Origin: JBBDMC01 sp963826055
GTDB lineage: Bacteria > Pseudomonadota > Alphaproteobacteria > Rhizobiales > Kaistiaceae
Assembly: GCA_963826055.1 (NCBI GenBank)
Contig: CAWGVO010000006.1
Coordinates: 263,567 to 327,566 of the forward strand
Direction of reading: 5' to 3'
Length of the DNA stretch: 64,000 nucleotides
Shown here: positions 18,452 through 27,144 of the stretch, piece by piece
Numbering within the stretch: position 1 is the first letter of the stretch
How the letters are laid out: every line of letters begins with the position of its first letter
Translations under genes and position numbers: made by a program
The notes under the pieces: model-generated
What the model was told of the DNA's origin: nothing
Seen by the model: only the letters and a program-made list of their open reading frames with translations
The model's database searches: none

Positions 18452-19381
18452 ATGCGACAGCTTAAGTGGATTGGCGCGTCCGCCGCGGGCGCCGTGATGA
18501 TACTGGCGGGCACGTCGGCCTTCGCCGTAACCATCGGCTTCTCGCAGGTCGGTGACGAGGGCGACTGGCGTCCGGCGTTCTCGAAGGACATGCAGGATTC
18601 GGCGAAGCAGATGGGCATCGACCTCAAGTTCGCCGACGCGCAAGGCAAGCAGGAAGACCAGTTGAAGGCCGTTCGTGCCTTCATCGCCCAGGGCGTCGAC
18701 GCCATCCTCATCGCCCCGGTGGTCGTAACCGGTTGGGATCAGGTGCTGAAGGAAGCCAAGGACGCCAAGATTCCGGTGTTCCTCGCCGACCGCGACGTCG
18801 ACGTGCAGGACAAGTCGCTGTTCGTCACCCGCATCTCGGCCGACTTCAACCTCGAAGGCAAGCTCGCCGGCGCCTGGCTGGCGCAGGCCAGCAAGGGCCA
18901 GTGCAACATCGTCGAGGAGCAGGGCACGGTCGGCTCCGCTCCGGCGATCGAGCGCAAGAAGGGCTTCGAGTCCGTTATCTCGCAGTTCCCCGGCATGAAG
19001 ATCGTCAAGTCGCAGAGCGGTGATTTCACTACCGACGGCGGCAAGCAGGTGATGGAAGCCTTCATCAAGGCCACCGACAACCTGAAGGGCATCTGCGCGT
19101 CGTTCGCGCACAACGACAACATGCAGCTCGGCGCCATCCAGGCCATGAAGGAGGCCGGCCTCAATCCGGGCAAGGACGTCCTGATGGTATCGGTCGACTA
19201 CGTTCCGGCCATGAAGGACGAGCTGGCCAAGGGCGAGGCAAATGCCTCGGTCGAACTGCGCTCGGCGATCGGCAAGTACATCTACCCGGTCATCCTTGAC
19301 TACCTGAAGAAGCCCACTGACCTGCCGAAGTGGATCGTGATTCCGTCCGATCTCCACCACGCGGCAACCTCGCTCGACTAG
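18452..19381 (+). CDS. ytfQ: ABC transporter substrate-binding protein, YtfQ-like (galactofuranose)
   Basis: 309 residues with a signal peptide ending in AGTSAFA. Strong YtfQ features: TIGFSQVGDEGDWRPAFS, AQGVDAILIAPVVVTGWDQVLKEA, FLADRDVDVQDKSL, SQSGDFTTDGGKQVMEAFI and FAHNDNMQLGAIQAMKEAGL. E. coli YtfQ binds galactofuranose in the periplasm. The start follows GGGAGGA; a TTG one codon earlier is less likely. It is the first gene of ytfQRT-yjfF and is separated from ytfR by a terminator-like hairpin, which would favour higher binding-protein levels. Confidence 0.92.
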   Translation: MRQLKWIGASAAGAVMILAGTSAFAVTIGFSQVGDEGDWRPAFSKDMQDSAKQMGIDLKFADAQGKQEDQLKAVRAFIAQGVDAILIAPVVVTGWDQVLKEAKDAKIPVFLADRDVDVQDKSLFVTRISADFNLEGKLAGAWLAQASKGQCNIVEEQGTVGSAPAIERKKGFESVISQFPGMKIVKSQSGDFTTDGGKQVMEAFIKATDNLKGICASFAHNDNMQLGAIQAMKEAGLNPGKDVLMVSVDYVPAMKDELAKGEANASVELRSAIGKYIYPVILDYLKKPTDLPKWIVIPSDLHHAATSLD

Positions 19382-19407
19382 GACGACCAGACCGCGGTCG
19401 CCTGAAG

Positions 19408-19448
19408 GCGGCGCCCTGCCCCCAAGAATTCGGCGGGCGCCGCTTTTT
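19408..19448 (+). terminator. Intrinsic terminator between ytfQ and ytfR
   Basis: GCGGCGCCC (19408-19416) pairs perfectly with GGGCGCCGC (19435-19443), followed directly by five T residues. It lies 26 bp after the ytfQ stop and about 60 bp before ytfR, so partial read-through is needed for the rest of the operon unless a second promoter exists. Confidence 0.8.
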
Positions 19449-19507
19449 CCTTGCGGGCAGACGGATGTGATAGCTTCATTTTGACGACGACAGCGGGACG
19501 GGCTGGC

Positions 19508-21013
19508 GTGGCTGAGACTGTTACCCCACGAATTGAGATGCTCGGTATCTCAAAGGCGTTTCCAGGCGTGCGGGCGCTTGAGAAGGTCGACCTCCGGCTG
19601 AATGCCGGCGAGGTGCACGCCCTGCTGGGTGAGAACGGCGCCGGCAAATCGACCCTGATCAAAGTTTTGACCGGTGCGGTGCGCCGCGATGAGGGCGAGG
19701 TCCGCCTCGATGGGCGCCCGGTGGAGGTAAACACCACCGCCGAAGCCCGGACGCTCGGCATCAGCACCGTCTATCAGGAAGTCAACCTGGTCCCGACGCT
19801 GACCGTCACCGAGAACCTGACCCTGGAACGCCAGGCCCGTCGTTTCGGCCTGATCTCCTGGCGTAGCGCCCGCGCCGTGGCGCGGCAGCGGCTCAAGCGC
19901 CTCAACCTCGACATCGACGTCGACCGGCCGCTCGGCGCCTATTCCGTAGCGATCCAGCAATTGGTGGCGATCGCCCGCGCGCTCGAGGAGGACACACGGG
20001 TCCTCGTGCTGGACGAGCCGACCGCCAGCCTCGACGCCAACGAGACCCAACTTCTGTTTCAGATCGTGCGGGATCTCAAGTCGCACGGCATCGCCATCGT
20101 TTTCATCACCCACTTCCTCGATCAGGTGTACGAGATCGCCGATCGCATCTCGGTGCTGCGCAACGGCCGACTTGTCGGCGGGGCGCCAACCGCCGAGCTG
20201 CCGCGTCTCAAACTGATCTCGTTGATGCTCGGTCGCGAACTCGCCCACACCGAGGCGCGGCCGACGACCCACGCGGCGACAGCGACAGGCGAACCGGAAC
20301 TGTCCGCGGAAGGTCTCGGGCGCCGGCGCACGATGGAGCCCTTCGATCTCGCCCTGCGCGCCGGTGAAGTGGTCGGCCTGGCGGGCCTCCTCGGCTCCGG
20401 ACGCACCGAGACCGCCAAGCTGTTGTTCGGCGCCATACGCGCCGATTCCGGCCAGTTGAAGTTCGAGGGAACGCCGGTCGCTCACAACTCGCCACGTCAC
20501 TCCCTTCACTCGGGGATCGCGTTCTGTCCCGAGGACCGCAAGGCGGAAGGTCTGTTCGGCGAACTCAGCGTGCGCGAGAACATCATGCTCGGCCTGCAGA
20601 CCAAGCGCGGCTGGCTGCATCGCCTGCCACACGACGAGCAGAGACGGCTGGCGGAGGAGATGATTCGGGCACTCGCGATCGCCACGCCGGACATCGACAA
20701 GCCGGTCGGACAGCTTTCGGGCGGCAACCAGCAGAAGGTGGTCCTGGCGCGCGCGCTTGCCTCTCAGCCCAGGGTCTTGCTCCTCGACGAACCGACGCGC
20801 GGCATCGACGTGGGCGCCCACGCCGAGGTGGTGGCGTTGATCCGGCGGCTGTGCGCGCAAGGCCTGGCGTTGCTGGTGGCCTCATCGGAGCTGGACGAGC
20901 TGGTCGCCGTGAGCGATCGGGTCGCGGTCCTTCGCGACCGCCGCAAGGTCGGTGAGATGGCCGGCGACGACATCACCCGCCAGAACATCATCCAAACGAT
21001 CGCCGGCGCATGA
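19508..21013 (+). CDS. ytfR: Sugar ABC transporter ATP-binding protein (YtfR/RbsA type)
   Basis: 501 residues with two tandem ATPase domains. Domain 1 has Walker A GENGAGKST and Walker B VLVLDEPTASLD (about residues 40 and 165); its signature is degenerate (YSVAIQQLVAIARAL). Domain 2 has a degenerate Walker A (LLGSGRTET), the signature LSGGNQQKVVLARAL and Walker B VLLLDEPTRGIDVG. This asymmetry is normal for monosaccharide transporters. The GTG chosen gives the YtfR length; a longer frame begins at 19451. It overlaps the first permease gene by four bases. Confidence 0.92.
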   Translation: MAETVTPRIEMLGISKAFPGVRALEKVDLRLNAGEVHALLGENGAGKSTLIKVLTGAVRRDEGEVRLDGRPVEVNTTAEARTLGISTVYQEVNLVPTLTVTENLTLERQARRFGLISWRSARAVARQRLKRLNLDIDVDRPLGAYSVAIQQLVAIARALEEDTRVLVLDEPTASLDANETQLLFQIVRDLKSHGIAIVFITHFLDQVYEIADRISVLRNGRLVGGAPTAELPRLKLISLMLGRELAHTEARPTTHAATATGEPELSAEGLGRRRTMEPFDLALRAGEVVGLAGLLGSGRTETAKLLFGAIRADSGQLKFEGTPVAHNSPRHSLHSGIAFCPEDRKAEGLFGELSVRENIMLGLQTKRGWLHRLPHDEQRRLAEEMIRALAIATPDIDKPVGQLSGGNQQKVVLARALASQPRVLLLDEPTRGIDVGAHAEVVALIRRLCAQGLALLVASSELDELVAVSDRVAVLRDRRKVGEMAGDDITRQNIIQTIAGA

Positions 21014-22074
21014 CGAGCGAACAGTCCACGCTACCGCCGCAGGCCAGGACAGGGACGAGGAACCTCGCCCTGCGGCTGCGCGCCATGCTCGGCCACCGCG
21101 CCGTGTGGCCGCTGCTGGCGCTCGCCGTCCTCCTTATCGTCGACGGCTTCGTCGCGCCTGGCTTCTTCACCATCCGCATCGTCCAGGGCCGCCTCTTCGG
21201 CAGCGTCATCGACATTCTCTACCGTGCAACGCCACCGGCGATGCTGGCGCTTGGCATGGCGGTGGTGATCGGCACCAAGGGCATAGACCTGTCGGTCGGA
21301 TCCGTCATCGCTGTGGTGGGCGCCACCATCGCCTGGCGTATCCACGAAGGCGACCCGCATATTGTCATCCTGCTGATCGCGCTGGGTATCGGCGTCTTGT
21401 GCGGCGCCTGGAACGGATTTCTGGTGGCCGTTCTCGGCATCCAGCCGATCATCGCCACCCTCATCCTGATGGTCTCCGGCCGCGGCATCGGGCTTATGAT
21501 CAACCTGATCTACGGCGGCACCAACCCGAGCTTCGAGAGTCCGCTGCTCCAGGGCCTGAGCGTTGGCCACATCGGCTTGATCCCCACTCGGCTCTACGTC
21601 TTTGCGGCGCTTTTCTTTGGGTTGTGGCTGCTGATCCGGCGCACGGCACTCGGTCTGTTCATCGAATCGGTCGGCGGCAACGCGGCCGCCGCGGACCTTG
21701 CCGGCATCAATTCGCGGCTGATCAAGTATTCGGCATATCTGATATCCGGCTTCTGCGCAGGACTGGCCGGCGTCATCCTCACCGCCGACACCCACACCTC
21801 CGATCCGGTCAGCGTCGCCCTGTTCAGCGAACTCGATGCCATCCTCGCGGTCGTCATCGGCGGTGGCTCGCTGGCGGGCGGACGCATCTACCTCGGCATG
21901 ACACTGATCGGTGCCCTCATCATTCAGACGCTGACGACCTCGATCCTGATGAGCGGCGTGCCACCGCAATACAATCTTCTCGTCAAGGCCGTCGTCGTGC
22001 TGTTCGTGCTGCTGCTGCAGTCGAACAACTTCCGCACCGCCGTGGTCTCGCTGTTCCGCCGGAGACGATCATGA
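21010..22074 (+). CDS. ytfT: Sugar ABC transporter permease (YtfT-like)
   Basis: 354 residues with 9-10 hydrophobic helices. Conserved permease blocks: ATPPAMLALGMAVVIGTKGIDLSVGS, the GIQPIIATL segment and the EAA-like region GGNAAAADLAGINSRLIK, which contacts the ATPase. The start ATGA overlaps the ytfR stop and the end overlaps yjfF, showing a tightly coupled operon. Confidence 0.9.
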   Translation: MTSEQSTLPPQARTGTRNLALRLRAMLGHRAVWPLLALAVLLIVDGFVAPGFFTIRIVQGRLFGSVIDILYRATPPAMLALGMAVVIGTKGIDLSVGSVIAVVGATIAWRIHEGDPHIVILLIALGIGVLCGAWNGFLVAVLGIQPIIATLILMVSGRGIGLMINLIYGGTNPSFESPLLQGLSVGHIGLIPTRLYVFAALFFGLWLLIRRTALGLFIESVGGNAAAADLAGINSRLIKYSAYLISGFCAGLAGVILTADTHTSDPVSVALFSELDAILAVVIGGGSLAGGRIYLGMTLIGALIIQTLTTSILMSGVPPQYNLLVKAVVVLFVLLLQSNNFRTAVVSLFRRRRS

Positions 22075-23033
22075 GAGAGCGATATCTGCCGCTGGTGGCG
22101 ACGATCACCGTTTTCGTCGGGTTGTTCGTCACCGGCGGCATGCTTTACAAGAACTTCTTCTCGACGCTGGTCATCGGCCACATTCTTGCCGACAACGCCT
22201 TCATCATCACCGCCGCCATCGGCGCCACCTTCGTCATCCTTTCCGGCGGCATCGACCTGTCCATCGGCTCGATGATCGGCTTCGTCGGCGTCAGCATGGC
22301 GAGCCTCGACACCATGGGCTGGCATCCGCTGGCGTCCGCCGCGCTGCTGCTGGCCTTCGGCATCATGTTCGGCGCCTTCCAGGGGTTCATCATCGACTTC
22401 TGCGAGATACAGCCATTTATTATTACGCTCGCCGGGCTATTCATGCTACGCGGCGCCTGCTTCATGGTCACCCTCGACTCGATCCCGATTCGGCACCCCT
22501 TCGTCGCGGCCTTCGCCGGCGCCAACCTGCCGCTTCCCGGCAGGGGCTTCCTGGCGAGTTCCGCGATCGTCATGCTGGTTGTCTGGGTGATCGGAATCGT
22601 CATCGCGCACTTCACGCGCTTCGGCACCAACGTCTACGCCATCGGTGGTGACCGCGCCTCGGCCATTTTGATGGGCGTGCCGATCCGCCGTACGACGGTC
22701 ATGATCTACGCGCTTGGCGGCTTCTACAGCGCACTCGGCGGCGTCATCTATGCCCTCTACACCTCGTCCGGCTACCCCCTGGCGGGAACTGGCAACGAGC
22801 TCAACGCCATCGCCGCGGTGGTGCTCGGCGGCACCCTTCTCACCGGCGGCGTCGGGATGGTGGCGGGCACGCTTTTCGGCGGCATGATCCTTGGCCTGAT
22901 CGCGACACTGATCATCTTCAACGGCTCGCTCAACGGCGCCTGGATCATGATTTCGAGCGGAGTGCTTCTGTTCCTGTTCATCGTCGTGCAGCGGTCCCTG
23001 GTCGGGTCGTTCAGCCTGCGTCGAACGGCGTGA
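22071..23033 (+). CDS. yjfF: Sugar ABC transporter permease (YjfF-like)
   Basis: 320 residues, the second membrane subunit. It has ATFVILSGGIDLSIGSMIGF, the YjfF-like block CEIQPFIITLAGLFMLRG, and GGDRASAILMGVPIRRT. It starts with ATGA overlapping the previous stop. Galactofuranose transporters use two different permeases (YtfT and YjfF), which matches the pair here. Confidence 0.92.
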   Translation: MRERYLPLVATITVFVGLFVTGGMLYKNFFSTLVIGHILADNAFIITAAIGATFVILSGGIDLSIGSMIGFVGVSMASLDTMGWHPLASAALLLAFGIMFGAFQGFIIDFCEIQPFIITLAGLFMLRGACFMVTLDSIPIRHPFVAAFAGANLPLPGRGFLASSAIVMLVVWVIGIVIAHFTRFGTNVYAIGGDRASAILMGVPIRRTTVMIYALGGFYSALGGVIYALYTSSGYPLAGTGNELNAIAAVVLGGTLLTGGVGMVAGTLFGGMILGLIATLIIFNGSLNGAWIMISSGVLLFLFIVVQRSLVGSFSLRRTA

Positions 23034-23038
23034 AGGCA

Positions 23039-23926
23039 ATGCGGGGAAGACGGCCCATATCGACGCCGAAGCCGGTATCTCGCACCGAAGCGGACGGCGT
23101 CGCGCCTCACCCGCACCCGATGACCACCACCCCATCCATGCAGTTCCGCCTCGGCAGCAGGCTCGATTCGGTCACCAGCAGCATTTTCGCCTCGCTTGCC
23201 GACAAGCTCGGCACCGAGATCGTCAACGGCATTTACCCGCCCGGAGACCTGCTGCCGAACGAGTCCAGCATGCGGGCCCGCTTCTCGATATCGCGAACAG
23301 CGCTGCGCGAGGCCTACAGCGTGCTCGCCGCCAAGGGCCTGATCGTCGCGCGCCCCAAGATCGGAACCCGCGTCAGACCGAAGAGCGAGTGGAACATGCT
23401 CGATCCGCAGGTGCTCGCCTGGCACCTGCAGTCGGCCCCCACCCGGAGCTTTGTCGAGGAACTCTACGCCTTCCGCCAGATGATCGAACCGGCCGCGGCC
23501 GCCCTCGCGGCCACGCGCCCCAGCCGCACCACCATCGACCTTATCCTTGGCGCCTACGCCGACATGGAGCGTTTCAAGGATGGCTCCGGCGACCTCATCG
23601 CCGCCGACCTGCGCTTCCACGTCGCGATCCTGGAGGCCACGGCAAACCGGTTCATCGGCGCGCTCGTCGGCCTCACGCACGCCGCGCTGCTGACCACCTT
23701 CCGGCTGAGCTGGGAGGGGGCGGCGCGCATCCAGGACAACCGGCTGCACCAGCATCGCGCGGTGGCGGAAGCGATCCGCGACGGACTGCCCGAGGAGGCG
23801 AGGCAACGGATGAGCGAGCTGTTGCGCGACTCGATCGACGACACCCTCCGCGCTCTGCGTCGACACGGCCCCGCCCACCCGGAGCGCGCCCGCCCACGGC
23901 GGCGTCCCCGCCCGCCGGCGCGGTAA
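23039..23926 (+). CDS. GntR/FadR-family transcriptional regulator (FCD domain)
   Basis: About 295 residues with a winged helix (LLPNESSMRARFSISRTALREAYSVLAAKGLIVARPKIGTRV) and a C-terminal FCD domain (ADLRFHVAILEATANRFI, HQHRAVAEAIRDG). The sequence after the wing, WNMLDPQVLAWHL, is typical of the subgroup regulating galactonate and related sugar-acid genes. The start is uncertain: ATG 23039 has GAAGG nearby, ATG 23120 would trim a disordered leader. It sits 5 bp after yjfF, so it is probably the last gene of that operon and its own regulator. The tail is Arg/Pro-rich. Confidence 0.85.
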   Translation: MRGRRPISTPKPVSRTEADGVAPHPHPMTTTPSMQFRLGSRLDSVTSSIFASLADKLGTEIVNGIYPPGDLLPNESSMRARFSISRTALREAYSVLAAKGLIVARPKIGTRVRPKSEWNMLDPQVLAWHLQSAPTRSFVEELYAFRQMIEPAAAALAATRPSRTTIDLILGAYADMERFKDGSGDLIAADLRFHVAILEATANRFIGALVGLTHAALLTTFRLSWEGAARIQDNRLHQHRAVAEAIRDGLPEEARQRMSELLRDSIDDTLRALRRHGPAHPERARPRRRPRPPAR

Positions 23927-24114
23927 GGCAGCCGGGGAAGGTGTCGGCGCGGGCAGCGCATCGATCGAACGGATTGCACTGCCGCGGAAAATCCGCTTTC
24001 TGGACCTGACCAAGAGCTGACCAGCCTCCCCGTCGCGGATTCCGTCCTCTTTCGCGCGGTGAAGATTGCACCAGCCGAACAGCATACCGGCAGGCGGGAG
24101 GGCCGAGCGAACGA

Positions 24115-25686
24115 ATGTCCAGGGCGAAGAACATTCTGTTCGTGATGGCTGACCAGCTCCGCGCCGACTATCTGTCGTGCTACGGACACCCGAGCCTGCA
24201 CACGCCCAACATCGACGCGCTGGCGGCGGCCGGCGTGCGGTTTTCGCGGGCCTACGTGCAGGCGCCCGTCTGCGGCCCGTCCAGGATGAGCTTCTACACC
24301 GGCCGCTACGTCAGCTCGCACGGCGCCACCTACAACAACGTGCCGCTGCGCATCGGCGAGATGACCATCGGCGACCATCTGCGCCCGCTCGGCATGCGCG
24401 TGGCGCTGGTCGGCAAGACACACATGACCGCCGACCGTCAGGCCATGGAACGCCTGGGCGTTACCCGCGAGTCGGTCGAAGGCGTGCTGGCAAGCGAATG
24501 CGGCTTCGAGCCGTTCGAGCGCGACGACGGCCTTTGGCCGGACGAATCCGGGCCGCGTGATACCGCTTATAACCGCTACCTGCGCGCCCAGGGGTACAAC
24601 GTCGACAACCCGTGGCAGGAATTCGCCAACGCCGCGCGCGGCGCAGACGGCGAAGTCCTTTCGGGCTGGCATATGCGCAACGCCCGCCTGCCGGCCGCGA
24701 TCAAGGAGGAACACTCCGAAACCGCATACATGACCAACCGGGCCATGGACTTCATCCGCGAGGCCGGCGACACGCCCTGGTGCCTTCACCTCAGCTACGC
24801 CAAGCCGCACTGGCCCTACATGGCGCCGGCCCCCTATCACGCCATGTACGGGGCGAAGGACGTCCCCCCCGCCAACCGGACCGAGGCGGAACGCGAGACC
24901 GCACACCCGGTCGTCGCCGCCTTCATGCAGCACGAGGAGAGCCGCAACTTCGCCCGTGAGGAGGTGCGCCAGGCGGTCATTCCCGCCTACATGGGCCTGA
25001 TCAAGCAGATCGACGATCATCTCGGCCGGCTGTTCGCCTTCCTCAAGGAACGCGGCCTGTGGGACAACACGCTGATCGTCTTCGTCTCCGACCACGGCGA
25101 CTACCTCGGCGACCACTGGCTGGGCGAGAAGGAGATGTTCCACGAGGAAAGCGTTCGCGTCCCCCTGATCGTCTACGATCCCGACGAGGCGGCGGACGCC
25201 ACCCGCGGCACCGTTGACGATCATCTGGTCGAAGCGATCGACCTCGCCCCCACCTTCATTGAAGCGGCGGGAGGCACCGTGCCAACCCACATCCTGGAAG
25301 GCCGCTCGCTGCTGGGCCTGCTGCGCGGCGAGGCCGGGGACTGGCGCGATGTCGCCGTCTCCGAATGCGACTACGCCTTCCGCCTGGCGCGGCAGATCCT
25401 GGGGCGCTCGCCCGCGCGCGCCCGCGGTTACATGATGCGTACCGACCGCTGGAAGTACGTGGAGTTCGAGGGCTATCGGCCGCAGCTGTTCGACCTCGCG
25501 GCCGATCCACGAGAGCTGAACGACCGCGGCGCCGACGCGACCCACGAGAACGTGCGCCGGGAGATGCACGAGCGCCTGTTCGCGTGGCTGCGCGGCCGGC
25601 ACATCCGCACCACCATGTCGGACGCCGAGATCGAGCTGCGCACCAACACCCACAAGAAGCGCGGCATGAACTTCGGCGTCTGGTAA
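24115..25686 (+). CDS. Type I sulfatase / phosphonate monoester hydrolase family
   Basis: 523 residues of the alkaline phosphatase superfamily. The active-site motif C-x-P-S-R is present in VCGPSRMSFYTGR (about residue 57); its Cys would be matured to formylglycine. Metal and phosphate or sulfate ligands are visible in LFVMADQLRADY, VGKTHMT and FVSDHGDYLGDH. Cytoplasmic: no signal peptide. Length and the C-terminal TDRWKYVEFEGYRPQLFDLAADPREL fit choline-sulfatase or phosphonate monoesterase-like enzymes, and substrate cannot be decided. No formylglycine-generating enzyme is nearby. It could release sugars from sulfated polymers for the adjacent sugar transporter; that is inference. Confidence 0.88.
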   Translation: MSRAKNILFVMADQLRADYLSCYGHPSLHTPNIDALAAAGVRFSRAYVQAPVCGPSRMSFYTGRYVSSHGATYNNVPLRIGEMTIGDHLRPLGMRVALVGKTHMTADRQAMERLGVTRESVEGVLASECGFEPFERDDGLWPDESGPRDTAYNRYLRAQGYNVDNPWQEFANAARGADGEVLSGWHMRNARLPAAIKEEHSETAYMTNRAMDFIREAGDTPWCLHLSYAKPHWPYMAPAPYHAMYGAKDVPPANRTEAERETAHPVVAAFMQHEESRNFAREEVRQAVIPAYMGLIKQIDDHLGRLFAFLKERGLWDNTLIVFVSDHGDYLGDHWLGEKEMFHEESVRVPLIVYDPDEAADATRGTVDDHLVEAIDLAPTFIEAAGGTVPTHILEGRSLLGLLRGEAGDWRDVAVSECDYAFRLARQILGRSPARARGYMMRTDRWKYVEFEGYRPQLFDLAADPRELNDRGADATHENVRREMHERLFAWLRGRHIRTTMSDAEIELRTNTHKKRGMNFGVW

Positions 25687-25832
25687 TCCCATGCTTGCGG
25701 CGGTTCGGCGGGTTTTCAGGCGGATCGGGACCGCGCCCGATCGCGTGGCGAGGATCGCCTTAAGCGCCGCCACCACCGGGTAGCGCCTGGCGCGAGATTT
25801 GCTGCGCTGGGCCGCAAACGGAGGCGCTTCCA

Positions 25833-26379
25833 TTGACCGAGGGACTGCCCATCGTCGACATGTCCACCACGGACCTGACCGCTCTCGCCGGTCAGATCGG
25901 CTCGGCCGCGCGCGGCGTCGGCTTCTTCTACGTTACCGGCCACGGTGTCCTGGTCGGCAATCGCCATGACCGCCGGCGAGCGCCGCGCGTTGCTCGTCCT
26001 CCAGGAGGAAAGCGCCGCGCTTGTGTCGGCCGGGTTGCGCGAGGATTACGTCGACTTCAACAATCGCTTTCACGAGGCGATCTATCGCGGCTCGCACAAT
26101 CGCTTTCTGGCCGACCTGGCGCTTGGCGTGCGCAGCCGGTGCGCGCCGTTTCGCCGCGCCCAGTTCGAGACCCTCGGCCGCCTGACCAAATCGCATTCCG
26201 AGCATGATGCGGTCGTCACCGCCATCCAGCGCGGTGACGCCGATGCCGCCGCCACCGAAATGCGGGCTCACATCGTTGTGGTGCGCGACGCCGTCGATGC
26301 CGTCGCCGGCGACGCCATGCGGCGGGTCGAGCAGGAAGCAGGGCACCCGGAGTGGGCGCTGCCGCAAATCGCCCAATAG
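25833..26379 (+). pseudogene. Chimeric remnant: start of a 2-oxoglutarate oxygenase fused to end of a GntR (FCD) regulator
   Basis: The first part (TTG start, LPIVDMSTTDLTALAGQIG then GVGFFYVTGHGV) is the N-terminus of an isopenicillin-N-synthase-like 2-oxoglutarate/Fe(II) oxygenase, about 35 residues. At about 25940 the homology switches, in another frame, to the C-terminal half of a FadR-type FCD domain (LREDYVDFNNRFHEAIYRGSHNRFLADLAL, HDAVVTAIQRGDADAAATEMRAHI) that runs to a stop at 26379. The oxygenase core and the DNA-binding domain are both missing. This is what a deletion between two neighbouring genes would leave. It is probably non-functional. Confidence 0.7.
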
Positions 26380-27144
26380 TTTGGCACGTTTTCCATCGTT
26401 GCATACATATCCGCCATCCCTGCCCGCTTCGCGCCCATAGACAACCGGCTGCACTCACGCCGGCACCGGTCTGGCGCCACAGCGACACCACCCATCTGGA
26501 ACTGGCTCGGCAGGCGCTTTCAGCAATGGCTGGCGTCACGGCTGCAGAATTTCTGAGCAGCGACTAGGCAGGTGCACACAATCAGTGCTCAAATCGCACC
26601 CATGTATGCCGCACGCCCCTGGGAGGCTTGCGAGGGGGTGGTCCGATGAGGCGACGTCCTGAAACTCACATCAGGGCTGTCGCTCTGGCGAGCACTCGCC
26701 TCAATCGCTGCCAAGCGTTGCTGACGCGGTCGGCTTGAGTGGCTAAAAGCACGGTGAAGACACACCTTTTGCACGTCTTCGAGAGGACGGGCTACAGCCG
26801 CCAGGTCGACCACGTGAAGCTCGCAGCATCACTTCGGCTTGATTGGCGGTCGCGTTGATCGGCGCTGTCATCCCGCCTTCTGGCAGCAGCGTGGCGCTAC
26901 TGGAACCGTGCCTTCCGCAGCGTTTCGGCAGGCGTCTCACCGAAGCGGCTGCGATATTGCCCGGCAAACCGGCCCAGATGAGCTATCCCGCACTCGCCGG
27001 CAATGGGTGGCCTGGACACCGCACGGACAGGCCCAATCATGGTCTGTAGAGAATTCGATTGGCGCTGGCACTGCGATTCTATGTGTCCGGCCGCATTGGC
27101 AACGACGATTTGCACGAGGTTGATTGGCGGATCGGGAGAGCGGG
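26380..27144. other. Degenerate intergenic region
   Basis: About 760 bp without a convincing intact gene. Codon usage is poor in all six frames and the base composition looks less GC-rich than the flanks. The only recognisable trace is an AraC-type tail on the minus strand at 26897-26998. Together with the chimeric remnant next to it, this looks like a scar of gene loss at the left end of the large catabolic cluster. Confidence 0.6.
26897..26998 (-). pseudogene. AraC-family regulator C-terminal remnant
   Basis: The reading frame ends with CGIAHLGRFAGQYRSRFGE followed by TPAETLRKARF and a stop. This matches the second helix-turn-helix of AraC/XylS regulators, where GF-x-HLGRFA-x-Y+-x-FGE-x-P-x-x-TLR is the usual pattern. 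Upstream the homology ends at once and no effector domain can be found, so only the last 30 or so residues survive. Confidence 0.6.

Noticed and set aside
22446..25833. Long minus-strand frames opposite the YjfF, GntR and sulfatase genes
   Set aside because: Shadow frames; the plus-strand genes have clear domains, ribosome sites and operon overlaps.
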